Shown here: positions 10,078 to 20,756 of the stretch, piece after piece
How positions within the stretch are numbered: position 1 is the first letter of the stretch
Layout: every line of letters starts with the position of its first letter
Source of the DNA: Hydrogenophaga aromaticivorans
GTDB lineage: Bacteria > Pseudomonadota > Gammaproteobacteria > Burkholderiales > Burkholderiaceae_C
Length of the DNA stretch: 64,000 nucleotides
Assembly: GCF_013387465.1 (NCBI RefSeq)
Contig: NZ_VYGV01000012.1
Coordinates: 241,143 to 305,142 of the forward strand
Direction: 5' to 3'
Translations under genes and position numbers: made by a program
Notes under the pieces: model-generated
The model's database searches: none
Seen by the model: the letters and a program-made list of their open reading frames with translations, nothing else
Told to the model about the DNA's origin: nothing

Positions 10078-11175
10078 ATGGCCACGATGATGAAAGCCGC
10101 TGTCTTTGTCGAAAAGAACCGCATCGAGGTGGTGGACAAACCCATTCCCGATGTCGGTCCCAACGATGCCCTGATCCGCATCACCACGACCACCATCTGT
10201 GGCACCGATGTGCACATCCTCAAGGGGGAGTACCCGGTCGCCAAAGGCCTGACCATCGGCCACGAGCCGGTGGGCGTGATCGAAAAACTGGGCAGCGCCG
10301 TGATGGGCTACACCGAAGGCCAGCGTGTCATCGCCGGCGCCATCTGCCCCAACTTCAACTCCTACGCGGCGCAGGACGGCGCGCCATCCCAGGACGGCAG
10401 CTACCTGATTCCACAGGGCCTGTGCGGTTGCCACGGTTTCAAGGCCACGGCGGGCTGGCGATTCGGCAACCTGATCGATGGCACCCAGGCCGAGTACGTG
10501 CTGGTGCCGGATGCACAGGCCAACCTCGCGCCCATCCCCGACGGGCTGACCGACGAGCAGGTGCTGATGTGCCCCGACATCATGTCCACCGGCTTCAAGG
10601 GCGCGGAGAACGCCGGCATCCGCATCGGCGACACCGTGGTGGTGTTTGCGCAAGGCCCCATCGGCCTGTGCGCCACCGCGGGCGCGCGCCTGCTGGGCGC
10701 GTCCACCATCATCGCGGTGGACGGCAATGACCACCGCCTGGACATCGCGAAGAAGATGGGCGCCGACCTCACGCTCAACTTCAACCACTGCGACGTCGTC
10801 GACGAGATCATGAAGATCACCGGCGGGCGCGGGGTGGATGCGTCCATCGAAGCGCTGGGCACCCAGTCCACCTTCGAATCGGCCCTGCGCGTGCTCAAAC
10901 CCGGCGGCACCCTGTCCAGCCTGGGCGTCTATTCCAGCGACCTCACCATTCCCCTCTCGGCCTTCGCCGCCGGCCTGGGCGACCACCGCATCGTCACCGC
11001 GCTGTGCCCGGGTGGCAAGGAACGCATGCGCCGGCTGATGAACGTGGTGGCCTCGGGCCGCATCGACCTGGGCGTGATGGTGACGCACCAGTTCAAGCTG
11101 GACGACATCGTGGCCGCGTATGAGCTGTTTGCACACCAGCGCGATGGCGTGTTGAAGGTGGCGATCAAGCCCTGA
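10078..11175 (+). CDS. Zinc-dependent NAD(P) alcohol dehydrogenase
   Basis: A 365-residue medium-chain dehydrogenase, similar in pattern to bacterial secondary-alcohol/isopropanol dehydrogenases. Catalytic zinc motifs CGTDVH (near residue 40) and GHEPVG (near 61) are present, and the Rossmann loop is AQGPIGLCATAGARLLGA (near 190). The four-cysteine structural zinc lobe of classical alcohol dehydrogenases is not evident. A strong AGGAGG precedes the start; ATG at 10078 is chosen, with 10087 as alternative. It is monocistronic between an intergenic repeat and the glt-type control region. The exact alcohol cannot be told from sequence. Confidence 0.88.
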   Translation: MATMMKAAVFVEKNRIEVVDKPIPDVGPNDALIRITTTTICGTDVHILKGEYPVAKGLTIGHEPVGVIEKLGSAVMGYTEGQRVIAGAICPNFNSYAAQDGAPSQDGSYLIPQGLCGCHGFKATAGWRFGNLIDGTQAEYVLVPDAQANLAPIPDGLTDEQVLMCPDIMSTGFKGAENAGIRIGDTVVVFAQGPIGLCATAGARLLGASTIIAVDGNDHRLDIAKKMGADLTLNFNHCDVVDEIMKITGGRGVDASIEALGTQSTFESALRVLKPGGTLSSLGVYSSDLTIPLSAFAAGLGDHRIVTALCPGGKERMRRLMNVVASGRIDLGVMVTHQFKLDDIVAAYELFAHQRDGVLKVAIKP

Positions 11176-11196
11176 GGCCGGCGGGCGGCCTGCGGT

Positions 11197-11238
11197 CGGA
11201 AATCCGTTTTTCCGTGTGGTGGGTGAAACGGATTTCCG
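11197..11238 (+). promoter_or_regulatory. Twin dyads, likely upstream activator sites
   Basis: CGGAAATCCG (11197-11206) and CGGATTTCCG (11229-11238) are each palindromic in their outer four bases and are reverse complements of each other, 32 bp apart centre to centre (three helical turns). They lie 90-130 bp before the sigma-54 promoter at 11328, the usual distance for an enhancer-binding regulator. The response regulator encoded at 18593 is the natural candidate. The pair could also fold as a hairpin ending the dehydrogenase transcript. Confidence 0.55.
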
Positions 11239-11327
11239 TTCGCCCGGACGTCCTGTGGGCGGCCCAGAGGGGGTCTGAGCGGCGTTTTTGAGGGGATTCG
11301 GGGCCTGTTCCTAGGGTAAATACCCAC

Positions 11328-11343
11328 TGGCACGGCCTTTGCG
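11328..11343 (+). promoter_or_regulatory. Sigma-54 -24/-12 promoter for the acidic amino-acid operon
   Basis: TGGCACGGCCTTTGCG matches the consensus TGGCACGN4TTGCW at all but the last base. The predicted start near 11354 leaves an unusually short leader before the ATG at 11365 (or 11371). The operon ends with a GAFTGA-containing sigma-54 activator, so autogenous sigma-54 control is consistent. Confidence 0.7.
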
Positions 11344-11364
11344 CTGAACACCCTCAAACAGCCC

Positions 11365-12261
11365 ATGACCATGATCCGTTGCCTGCCCCCTTTTCTGCTG
11401 ATGTGCTGCGCCCTGAGTGCACAGGCCCAGACGCCGGTGCTCACGACGCTGCAGAAGATCTCGCAGACGGCCACCATCAACCTGGGGCACCGCGAGTCGT
11501 CGGTGCCGTTCTCGTACTACGACGGCCGCCGCCAGGTGGTGGGCTATTCGCAGGACCTGATGCTGGCGGTGACGGAGAGCATCAAGCGCGAACTCAAGCT
11601 GCCGGCGCTGGCGGTCAAGCTGGTGCCGGTGACCTCGCAGAACCGGATACCCCTGGTGCAGAACGGCTCGGTGGATCTGGAGTGCGGCTCCACCACCCAC
11701 AACCGCGAGCGCGCACGCCAGGTGGCGTTCTCGGTGTCCATCTTCCAGACCAGTTCGCGCCTGCTCACCCACAAGGATTCGGGCGTTACCGAGCTGGCTG
11801 ATCTGAGCGGCCGGCGCGTGCTGGTCACGGCCGGCACCACGAGCGAACGCCAGCTCATGCTGCACAGCGAGTCCACCGGCCTGCGCGTCGACATCGCCAC
11901 GGCCAAAGACCATGGCGAGGCGTTCGCGCAGCTGCAAAGCGGGCGGGCCGTCGCGTTCCTGATGGACGACGCCGTGCTCTACGGGCTGCGCGCCAAGGCG
12001 GACAAGCCCGACGACTGGCGCGTGGTCGGCAAGCCGATGGCGGCCGAGGTCTACGCCTGCATGCTGCGCAAGGACGATGCCGCGTTCAAGGCCGTGGTGG
12101 ACCGCAGCCTGACGCAGCTGATGCGGTCGGGTGAGGCGCTGAAGATCTACCGCCGCTGGTTCCAGAGCCCGATTCCCCCCAAGGGCCTGAACCTGAACTG
12201 GCCGCCGCCCGACGCGTTGCTGGAGCTGTACCGGTCGCCGACCGACCGGCCGCTGGGCTGA
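11365..12261 (+). CDS. Glutamate/aspartate ABC transporter binding protein, paralog 1
   Basis: Periplasmic solute-binding protein of the GltI family, 298 residues, with a Sec signal (cleavage after AQAQ near residue 20). Family features: GHRESSVPFSYYDG, VTSQNRIPLVQNG, LECGSTTHN and FLMDDAVLYG. It is the first of three tandem paralogs (next at 12337 and 13303) ahead of one set of permeases. It differs from paralog 3 in having a His/Arg pair at the start of the ligand lobe (GHRESS versus GVRESS) and a longer C-terminal tail, so ligand preference may differ. Confidence 0.88.
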   Translation: MTMIRCLPPFLLMCCALSAQAQTPVLTTLQKISQTATINLGHRESSVPFSYYDGRRQVVGYSQDLMLAVTESIKRELKLPALAVKLVPVTSQNRIPLVQNGSVDLECGSTTHNRERARQVAFSVSIFQTSSRLLTHKDSGVTELADLSGRRVLVTAGTTSERQLMLHSESTGLRVDIATAKDHGEAFAQLQSGRAVAFLMDDAVLYGLRAKADKPDDWRVVGKPMAAEVYACMLRKDDAAFKAVVDRSLTQLMRSGEALKIYRRWFQSPIPPKGLNLNWPPPDALLELYRSPTDRPLG

Positions 12262-12336
12262 GCGCAGCTGGCGCCAGATTCCAGCAAGCCCCAGCCCTCT
12301 CCCCGTCCCCACCACCGTCCCAGCCAAGGATTCACC

Positions 12337-13248
12337 ATGCCCAGCCGCTTCTTGTCATCCGTCAGGCCCGCCGCCCGGGCGGTCTGCGTGACGCTGTGTG
12401 CGCTGGCGCCACTGTGGGTCGGTGCCGGCCCGGTGCTCGATCGCATCCAGCGCACCGGCACGGTGGTGCTGGCGCACCGGGAATCGTCGGTGCCGTTCTC
12501 CTTTCTTGACCAGGACCGCAAGCCGGTCGGCTATTCGATCGACCTGTGTCTGAAGCTGGTGGACGCGCTGCGCAAGAAGCTGGAACTGAAGACGCTGACA
12601 CCCGCCTTCGTCATGGTCACACCGGCCAACCGCATCGCGACGGTGGAAGAGGGCAAGGCCGACCTGGAGTGCGGCTCCACCACCAACAACGCCGAGCGCC
12701 GCGAGAAGGTGGCCTTCACGGTGCCGCACTACATCACCGGCGCGCGCTACTTGGTGCGGGCCGACAGCCCGGTCCAGGTGGTCCGCGATTTCAAGGGCCG
12801 CAAGCTGGTGTCCACCAGTGGCACCACGCCGCTGAAGGCCATCACCCGATCCAACATCGACCACCTGCTGGGCATCCGGATTGTGGAGGCCGCGGAACAT
12901 GCCCGGGCGGTCGAGATGGTGGAAACCGGCGAGGCCGAGGGTTTCGTGATGGACGACGTGCTGCTGTACGGCCTGGCGGCCGGGCGGCCCGATCCCGACC
13001 GGCTCAAGGTGGTGGGCAAGTTCCTGACCATCGAGCCGCTGGCCATCATGCTGCCGAAGAACGACCCGCAGTTCAAACAGCTGGTGGACGACGAGATGAA
13101 GCGGCTGATCCGGTCCGGAGAGGCCCACGCGGTCTACGACCGCTGGTTCAGCCAGCCCATCCCGCCGGCCAACAAACCCCTGAACCTGCCCATGAACTAC
13201 CTGCTGAAGGATTTCTGGAAGTACCCCACGGACCAGGTGCCCGGTTGA
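12337..13248 (+). CDS. Glutamate/aspartate ABC transporter binding protein, paralog 2
   Basis: A 303-residue GltI-family periplasmic binding protein with signal peptide (CVTLCALAPLWVGAG). It keeps AHRESSVPFSFLD, LECGSTTNN and FVMDDVLLYG but has diverged in VTPANRIATVEEG where the other two read VTSQNRIPLVQNG, a ligand-lobe segment. AAGGA precedes the start. Part of the triplet described at 11365; probably delivers a related dicarboxylate amino acid or a different ligand to the same permease. Confidence 0.86.
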   Translation: MPSRFLSSVRPAARAVCVTLCALAPLWVGAGPVLDRIQRTGTVVLAHRESSVPFSFLDQDRKPVGYSIDLCLKLVDALRKKLELKTLTPAFVMVTPANRIATVEEGKADLECGSTTNNAERREKVAFTVPHYITGARYLVRADSPVQVVRDFKGRKLVSTSGTTPLKAITRSNIDHLLGIRIVEAAEHARAVEMVETGEAEGFVMDDVLLYGLAAGRPDPDRLKVVGKFLTIEPLAIMLPKNDPQFKQLVDDEMKRLIRSGEAHAVYDRWFSQPIPPANKPLNLPMNYLLKDFWKYPTDQVPG

Positions 13249-13302
13249 TTCGGCCACGGTCTTTCTTTGTTTCCCCCACCCTCCCAACCTATTGGAGCCT
13301 GT

Positions 13303-14205
13303 ATGAAAAAGTCTTTGTTGATTGTTGCCGCCCTCGTGGCCAGCTCGGCCGCCGTGGCGCAGACCACCGACACCCTGAAGAAGATCAAGGACAGCGGGTC
13401 CGTGACCATGGGCGTGCGTGAAAGCTCGGGCGCCCTGTCCTACACGCTGGGCGACGGCAAGTTCGTGGGTTACCACGTCGAGATCTGCCAGAAGGTGCTG
13501 GCCGACGTGCAGAAGCAGCTGGGCCTGGCCAAGCTGGACATCAAGTACCAGCCGGTGACCTCGCAGAACCGCATCCCGCTGGTGCAGAACGGCACGGTGG
13601 ACATCGAGTGCGGCTCCACCACCAACAACGCCGCGCGCCAGAAAGACGTGTCCTTTGCGGTCACGACCTTCGTGGAAGAGGTGCGCATCGCGGTCAAGGC
13701 CAACTCCGGCATCACCTCGATTGCCCAGCTCAACGGCAAGAAGGTCGCCACCACCACCGGCACCACCTCCGTGCAGACCCTGCGCAAGAACGAGCGCGCC
13801 ACCGGCGTGAACTTTGAAGAGGTCTACGGCAAGGACCACGCCGACAGCTTCCTGCTGCTGGAGAGCGGCCGTGCCGATGCGTTCGTGATGGACGGCGCCA
13901 TCCTGGCCGGCAACATCGCCAAGGCCAAGAACCCGGCCGACTTCAAGCTCGTGGGCGAGGTGCTGTCGGTGGAACCCATCGCCATCATGGTCCGCAAGGA
14001 CGACGCCGCCTTCAAGAAGGCCGTGGACGACAGCCTCAAGGCCATGATGAAGTCGGGCGACGTGGCCAAGCTGTGGACCAAGTGGTTCGAGCAGCCGATC
14101 CCCCCGGCCAACACCAAGGTCGGCATGGTCGCCAACGAGAACACCAAGGCGGCCTGGGCCACCCCCAACGACAAGCCGATGGAAGACTACGCCGTCAAGA
14201 AGTAA
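13303..14205 (+). CDS. gltI: Glutamate/aspartate ABC transporter binding protein, paralog 3
   Basis: A 300-residue binding protein, the closest of the three to classical GltI. Signal peptide MKKSLLIVAALVASSAAVAQ, then MGVRESSGALSYTLGDG, VTSQNRIPLVQNG, IECGSTTNN, FVMDGAILAGN and C-terminal WFEQPIPP. The ATG at 13303 is chosen over 13267 because the lysine-rich signal peptide begins there and GGAG lies upstream. It stands next to the permease genes, separated by a palindromic repeat that could set transcript levels of binding protein over permease. Confidence 0.92.
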   Translation: MKKSLLIVAALVASSAAVAQTTDTLKKIKDSGSVTMGVRESSGALSYTLGDGKFVGYHVEICQKVLADVQKQLGLAKLDIKYQPVTSQNRIPLVQNGTVDIECGSTTNNAARQKDVSFAVTTFVEEVRIAVKANSGITSIAQLNGKKVATTTGTTSVQTLRKNERATGVNFEEVYGKDHADSFLLLESGRADAFVMDGAILAGNIAKAKNPADFKLVGEVLSVEPIAIMVRKDDAAFKKAVDDSLKAMMKSGDVAKLWTKWFEQPIPPANTKVGMVANENTKAAWATPNDKPMEDYAVKK

Positions 14206-14208
14206 GGC

Positions 14209-14280
14209 CCCCACACTCCGCCGCTGCGCGGGTCGTTGCCCCCCGAGGGGGCTGGGCCAGCCTTGGGGCGGCCCGGCGGC
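14209..14280 (+). repeat. Dispersed palindromic intergenic repeat, copy 2
   Basis: Diverged copy of the two-hairpin element, with a CCCCCGAGGGGG hairpin near 14240, placed between the binding protein and permease genes. Such hairpins between a binding protein and its permeases often stabilise the upstream mRNA; that role is inferred here. Confidence 0.5.
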
Positions 14281-14346
14281 TGGCCCGGTCTGGCTTGCAC
14301 ACTCCGGCGCCGCGCAGGCCGCTTCTTCTCGAACAAGGAATTCACC

Positions 14347-15087
14347 ATGAGCACATGGGATTGGCAGGTGTTCTGCAAGGACACCATCGACGGTGAGGTG
14401 CGCCCCAGCTGTTTTGGCGAGGGCGGCGACATCACCTACCTGGACTGGCTGCTCTCGGCCTGGGGCTGGACGCTGAGCGTTGCGGTGCTGGCGCTGGTGG
14501 TGGCGCTGGTGGTGGGCTCGCTGATGGGCATCTTCCGCACCACGCCCAGCCGCGCGCTGGTGGTGATCGGCAACGTGTGGACCGAGCTGTTCCGCAACAT
14601 CCCGCTGCTGGTGCAGGTGTTCCTGTGGTACCACGTGCTGCCGGCGCTGATTCCGCCACTCAAGGACGTGCCCAGCTTCCTGCTGGTGGTGTTCGCGCTG
14701 GGCTTCTTCACCTCGGCGCGCATCGCCGAGCAGGTGCGAGCCGGTATCCAGAGCCTGCCCAAAGGGCAGCGCTACGCCGGGCTGGCCATGGGCCTGACGC
14801 TGCCGCAGACCTACCGCTACGTGCTGCTGCCGATGGCGTTTCGCATCGTCATCCCGCCGCTGACCAGCGAGAGCATGAACATCATCAAGAACTCCTCGGT
14901 CGCGTTCGCGGTGTCGATCGCCGAGCTGACCATGTTCGCCATGCAGGCGCAGGAAGAAACCTCGCGCGGCATCGAGGTCTACCTGGCGGTCACCGGTCTG
15001 TACTTCATCTCGGCCTTCGTCATCAACCGCATCGCGCTGTTCATCGAACACAAGGTGCAGGTGCCCGGCATGATCGGAGGGCATTGA
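14347..15087 (+). CDS. gltJ: Glutamate/aspartate ABC transporter permease GltJ
   Basis: A 246-residue inner-membrane permease of the HisM/GltJ family with about five membrane spans. It has the EAA-type loop around residues 135-160 (RIAEQVRAGIQSLPKGQRYAGLA, split over the loop). AAGGA lies upstream of the ATG at 14347; the earlier in-frame ATG falls inside the repeat. It precedes gltK by one base. With GltK it forms the transmembrane channel of the importer. Confidence 0.93.
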   Translation: MSTWDWQVFCKDTIDGEVRPSCFGEGGDITYLDWLLSAWGWTLSVAVLALVVALVVGSLMGIFRTTPSRALVVIGNVWTELFRNIPLLVQVFLWYHVLPALIPPLKDVPSFLLVVFALGFFTSARIAEQVRAGIQSLPKGQRYAGLAMGLTLPQTYRYVLLPMAFRIVIPPLTSESMNIIKNSSVAFAVSIAELTMFAMQAQEETSRGIEVYLAVTGLYFISAFVINRIALFIEHKVQVPGMIGGH

Positions 15088-15088
15088 C

Positions 15089-15754
15089 ATGAACCTCGAC
15101 TTTTCTTTTCTCGACGGGTCGGTCCTGTCGAGCTTCGTGCTCAAGGGCCTGATCTTTTCGGTGCAGCTCACGCTGATCGCCATGGTCGGTGGCATTCTGC
15201 TCGGCACGGTGCTCGCGCTCATGCGCCTGTCGGGCAAGAAGTGGCTGGTGATGCCGGCCGCGTTCTACGTGAACACGCTGCGCTCCATCCCGCTGGTGAT
15301 GGTGATCCTGTGGTTCTTCCTGCTGATCCCGTTGCTGATCGGGCAGCCCATGGGCGCCGAGCTCTCGGCCATGATCACCTTCACGGTGTTCGAGGCCGCG
15401 TACTTCTCGGAGATCATGCGCGCGGGCATCCAGAGCGTGCCCAAGGGCCAGGTGAATGCGGGTTACGCGGTGGGCATGACCTACGGCCAGACCATGCAGC
15501 TGATCGTGCTGCCGCAGGCCTTCCGCAACATGCTGCCGGTGCTGATGACGCAGACCATCATCCTGTTCCAGGACACCTCGCTGGTCTACGCCATCGGTGC
15601 CTACGACCTGCTCAAGGGCTTCGAGGTCGCGGGCAAGAACTTCAACCGACCGGTGGAGACCTACCTCGTGGCCGCCGTCGTCTATTTCGTCATCTGCTTC
15701 TCGCTGTCGATGCTGGTGCGTCGCCTGCAGAAGAAGATCGCCATCATCCGCTGA
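15089..15754 (+). CDS. gltK: Glutamate/aspartate ABC transporter permease GltK
   Basis: A 221-residue permease paired with GltJ. The EAA loop reads [20 protein letters not shown] near residues 112-132. Four to five hydrophobic spans. GGAGG precedes the start and overlaps the end of gltJ. Standard length and order for the family. Confidence 0.93.
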   Translation: MNLDFSFLDGSVLSSFVLKGLIFSVQLTLIAMVGGILLGTVLALMRLSGKKWLVMPAAFYVNTLRSIPLVMVILWFFLLIPLLIGQPMGAELSAMITFTVFEAAYFSEIMRAGIQSVPKGQVNAGYAVGMTYGQTMQLIVLPQAFRNMLPVLMTQTIILFQDTSLVYAIGAYDLLKGFEVAGKNFNRPVETYLVAAVVYFVICFSLSMLVRRLQKKIAIIR

Positions 15755-15771
15755 GGATCAGGAGCACAACC

Positions 15772-16506
15772 ATGATCGACATCAAGAACGTTTCCAAGTG
15801 GTACGGCAGCTTCCAGGTGCTGACCGACTGCACGACCTCCATCCAGAAGGGTGAGGTGGTGGTGGTCTGCGGCCCCTCGGGCTCGGGCAAGTCCACCCTG
15901 ATCAAGACCGTCAACGCGCTGGAGCCTTTCCAGAAGGGCGACATCGTGGTGGACGGCATCAGCATCGCCGACCCCAAGACCAACCTGCCCCAGCTGCGCA
16001 GCCGGGTCGGCATGGTGTTCCAGCACTTCGAGCTGTTCCCGCACCTGAGCGTGACCGAGAACCTCACGCTGGCACAGATCAAGGTGCTGGGCCGCAACGC
16101 CGACGAGGCCAAGACCCGCGGCCTGAAGATGCTCGACCGCGTGGGCCTGATGGCGCACAAGGACAAGTTCCCCGGCCAGCTCTCCGGCGGCCAGCAACAG
16201 CGCGTGGCGATCGCGCGGGCGCTGAGCATGGACCCGATCGTGATGCTGTTCGACGAGCCCACCTCGGCGCTCGACCCCGAGATGGTGGGCGAGGTGCTCG
16301 ACGTGATGGTCAAGCTCGCGCAAGAGGGCATGACCATGATGGTCGTCACCCACGAGATGGGTTTTGCCAAGAAGGTCAGCCACCGCGTGATCTTCATGGA
16401 CGCCGGCAAAATCGTCGAAGATTGCCGGCGCGACGAGTTCTTCGGGAACCCGGACGCGCGCTCGCCACGGGCCAAGGAGTTCCTGTCGAAGATCCTGGCG
16501 CATTGA
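15772..16506 (+). CDS. gltL: Glutamate/aspartate ABC transporter ATPase GltL
   Basis: A 244-residue polar amino-acid ABC ATPase. Walker [10 protein letters not shown] (near residue 36), Q-loop [10 protein letters not shown], signature LSGGQQQR, Walker [15 protein letters not shown] and H-loop [11 protein letters not shown] are all intact. It completes the importer; the start follows GGAG at 15761. A long imperfect hairpin follows the stop. Confidence 0.95.
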   Translation: MIDIKNVSKWYGSFQVLTDCTTSIQKGEVVVVCGPSGSGKSTLIKTVNALEPFQKGDIVVDGISIADPKTNLPQLRSRVGMVFQHFELFPHLSVTENLTLAQIKVLGRNADEAKTRGLKMLDRVGLMAHKDKFPGQLSGGQQQRVAIARALSMDPIVMLFDEPTSALDPEMVGEVLDVMVKLAQEGMTMMVVTHEMGFAKKVSHRVIFMDAGKIVEDCRRDEFFGNPDARSPRAKEFLSKILAH

Positions 16507-16507
16507 G

Positions 16508-16609
16508 ACCGGTTTGCCTTCAAAGCGATAACTGCGTTGCTGAAGCCTTGCCGTGCTACAGCACTGTCTGCGGCTTCGCGCCATGTTCTCACTTTGAATG
16601 CAAACCGGT
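16508..16609. repeat. Long imperfect hairpin element after gltL
   Basis: The outer arms ACCGGTTTGCCTTCAAAG (16508-16525) and CTTTGAATGCAAACCGGT (16592-16609) are complementary at 17 of 18 positions. Inner segments around GCTGAAGCC and GGCTTCGC also pair partly, so about 100 bp could fold into one stem. There is no T-run, so it is not a standard terminator. It looks like a palindromic repeat element separating the transporter genes from the sensor kinase gene. Confidence 0.55.
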
Positions 16610-16691
16610 ATGAATTTTTCTTCCTGAGGTCGCCATCCACCCCGCACCGCCGTTCGGTCCCCCCCCAACCCCGCCGCACCGCCGGCCTGGG

Positions 16692-18592
16692 GTGGCCCTG
16701 CGGCGCGCGTGGCTGGCGTTGATGGCGCTGGCCCTCATCGCGGCGGCGGGGTTCTGGGTCTATGAACGCAGCTTCGCCCAGGGCGCGAGCAGCCTGAAGG
16801 CGGCCTCCAACGGCCGCCTCGATCTGTTTGCCTCGGTTGTCGAGGCGCGGGTGCGGCGCCTGGAGCCGGTGCCCGCCACCATCCAGCTCAACCCGGTGGT
16901 GGTGCGGTTGCTGCAGGCGCCCAGCGCGGCGCACGCGTTGGCCGCCAACGACTACCTTTCGCGCCTGAACGCCCACCTGGGCAGCCTGGCGGTGTTCGTG
17001 CTCGATGTGCGCGGTGTGGTGCTGGCCTCCAGCAACACCGCGCTGCGCGACGACAGCCTGCGCGGCGAAGACGTCTCCTACCGCCCCTATTACCTGGAGG
17101 CGCTGGCCGGGCGCTCGACGCGCCATTTCGCCATCGGCAGCGGCGGCCATGCGGGCTACTTTGCCTCGCACCCGATCTACGACGGCCCCCGGGTGGTCGG
17201 TGTGGCCGTGATCAAGATCGGCCTCGACGCGCTGGAGCAGACCTGGCCCATGCTGGGGGCGCCGGCGCTGGTGGCCGACGCCAACCAGGTGGTGATCCTG
17301 TCCTCGCAGCCGCAGTGGCGCTACACCTCGCTGGCGCCGCTGCCCACCGAGCGCCGGGTCGACCTGCAGCTGGCCCAGACCTATGGCGCGCTGCGCCTGC
17401 CGCTGTTCCCGCTGAGCGTGGAGCTGTCGGTGAACGAAGATTCCCAGGAGGTGCAGGGCCTGCTGCTGGGCGACGAGGCCCGGGTCTCGGCGGCGCTGGG
17501 CCAGGCGCGCAGCCGCGCGGACTTCATGGTGCTCGGGCGCTCGCTCGACGGCATGGACTGGCGCGTGCTGATCTTCACCAGCCTGGCCGCGGTGCGCCAC
17601 CAGGCCCTGCTGGACGGCGTGGGCGGCGCCGTGTCCGTGGCCTTCCTGCTGCTGCTGGCGCTGTACTGGGCGCAGCGCCAGCGCATCGAGCGCCAGAAGC
17701 TGGGCGCCAAGCGCCAGCTGGAGCAGGCCAACGCCGAGCTGGAGCAGGAGGTGGGCCGCCGCACGCAGGAGCTCACCGACGCCAACACCCTGCTGCGCAA
17801 GGAAGTGGCCGAGCGCGAGCAGACCGAAAAGACCCTGCGCGCGGCGCAGAACGAGCTGGTGCACGCCGGCAAGATGGCCGTGCTGGGCCAGCTCGCGGCC
17901 AGCATCACGCACGAGCTCACGCAGCCGCTGGGCGGGATCCGCACCCTGTCGGGCAACGCGGCCGAGTTCATGCGCCGCGGCAACCACGGCGCGGCGCAGG
18001 AGAACCTGTCCATCGTGGCCCGGCTGGTCGACCAGATGGCGCGCATCATCGACCCGCTCAAGAGTTTTTCGCGCAAATCGAGCTCGCGTCCCGAGGCGAC
18101 CGACGTGGGCCGCATCGTGGAGCAGGCCCTGTTCCTGTTCCAGCTGCGCCTGCGGCACGAGAAGGTCGAGACCGACAACCGCTGCGAACCGGGACGCTGG
18201 ATCGCCTGGTGCGATGCCAACCGGCTGGAGCAGGTGCTGGTCAACCTGGTCGGCAGCGCGCTCGACGCCATGCGCGACGCGCCGCGCAAGACGCTGCGGA
18301 TCACCGCCGAACTGCGCCCGGAGCAGGAGCAGGTGCCGCTGGCCATCGCCATCCAGGTGCAGGACAGCGGCAAGGGCCTGAGCGAGGCCGACTTCGCCCA
18401 CCTCTTCGAGCCCTTCTACACCACCAAGGCCAGCGGCGCCGGCCTCGGGCTGGGGCTGGTGATCTGCCGCGACATTGCCGCAGAATTCCAGGGTGCACTG
18501 CAGGCGCACAACGTCCCCGAGGGCGGCGCCTGTTTCACCCTCACCGTTCCCCTCTGGCAAGCTTCCCTGCACCCGAAAACCCCCGTGACTCC

Positions 18593-18596
<4 letters not shown>
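16692..18596 (+). CDS. Sensor histidine kinase (AauS/DctB-like)
   Basis: A 634-residue membrane sensor. Two membrane segments (residues about 7-24 and 310-325) bracket a periplasmic double-Cache-like domain of about 280 residues. A coiled coil follows (QLEQANAELEQEVGRRTQELTDAN split across 345-375), then the phospho-acceptor histidine in ITHELTQPLGG and the ATPase motifs NLVGSALDAM, DSGKGLSE and GLGLGLVICRDIA. Architecture matches DctB and the acidic amino-acid sensor AauS; the glt neighbours favour AauS. GTG at 16692 is the only good start after an in-frame stop at 16611, but no clear ribosome-binding site is seen. Its stop overlaps the regulator start (ATGA). Confidence 0.85.
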
Positions 18597-19956
<1,360 letters not shown>

Positions 19957-19960
<4 letters not shown>

Positions 19961-20676
19961 GGGGCCGAACGCTCCCGCATGGCCGCCAGCCCCTGGATCA
20001 CCGTCTCGGTCCAGAACTCGAAGCTCTGGTCCAGCGGCTGATCGACGCCGCTGGAGGCGCGGACCACGAAGGCGCCGCGCGCCAGATGGGGCATCTCGCG
20101 CGCCAGCGTGGGGCATTGCCGGGCGTCCACGTCCTGCATGCGCTGCCGGTGCGCCGTGGCCCAGCCCTCGGGGTCTTCTTCGGGCAGGGGGGCGAGTTCC
20201 AGTGTGACGAAGCCCACCATGCCCGCGACCAGCGTGTTGTAGGCGTGGCGCAGCCGGTCACCGGAAAAGCCCGCACGCTCCAGCAGCATCAGCATGTGCT
20301 CCACGAGTTCAGGCGGCATGCTCTCGTTGGACACCAGCTGGGCGCCGAGCACCGGGGCAATGGCGGGGTGCGCGCGCACGGCTTTGCGGTAGCGCCGGAA
20401 CAGCGCGCGCACGCCCGCGGCCCAGTCGGTTGGCCGACGCGCGGGCTTGAGGTCGCCCAGGGCCATTGCCACGGCACCCGCGATCAGGGCGTTGCGACCC
20501 GGCACGTGCCAGTACAGGGCCGTGGGGTAGACGCCCAGGTCACGCGCCAGGTCGCGAACGCTGAAACCCGCCACGCCCTTGCGGTCGATGAGCGCCAGAG
20601 CGGCCACCAGCACGGCGTCGCGGGAGAGGCTGTCGCCGGGTTTCGGTGGAGCAGAGGCGGGTGGGGTGGTGGTCAT
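19957..20676 (-). CDS. TetR family transcriptional regulator
   Basis: A 239-residue repressor-type protein. The helix-turn-helix is at residues about 20-65 (GFSVRDLARDLGVYPTALYWHV) and a ligand-binding helical domain follows. The start at 20676 is preferred over 20724, which would place the operator inside the coding region. It is divergent from the aminotransferase/enoyl-CoA hydratase pair, with a TGTACA-type operator between them, so it probably controls that pair and itself. Confidence 0.87.
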
Positions 20677-20717
20677 GGGGTGCGAGGATACCGGTGTTCG
20701 AAAACCTTGCAACGTCT

Positions 20718-20730
20718 TGTACACTGTACA
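20718..20730. promoter_or_regulatory. Putative TetR operator
   Basis: TGTACACTGTACA is a perfect dyad (two TGTACA half-sites around one C) midway between the divergent TetR and aminotransferase genes. Position and symmetry fit a TetR-dimer operator covering both promoters. Confidence 0.55.
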
Positions 20731-20756
20731 GGATCAGACGATGCGAAGGAACGGCC

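Noticed and set aside
12355..15237. 960-codon minus-strand open frame across the binding-protein and permease genes
   Set aside because: Composition (His/Gln/Arg/Gly-rich, no domain) is typical of a reverse shadow; the plus strand encodes three recognisable binding proteins and a permease there.
16537..16722. Short plus-strand frames between gltL and the sensor kinase
   Set aside because: They lie within the long hairpin element and have no ribosome-binding site or conserved features.
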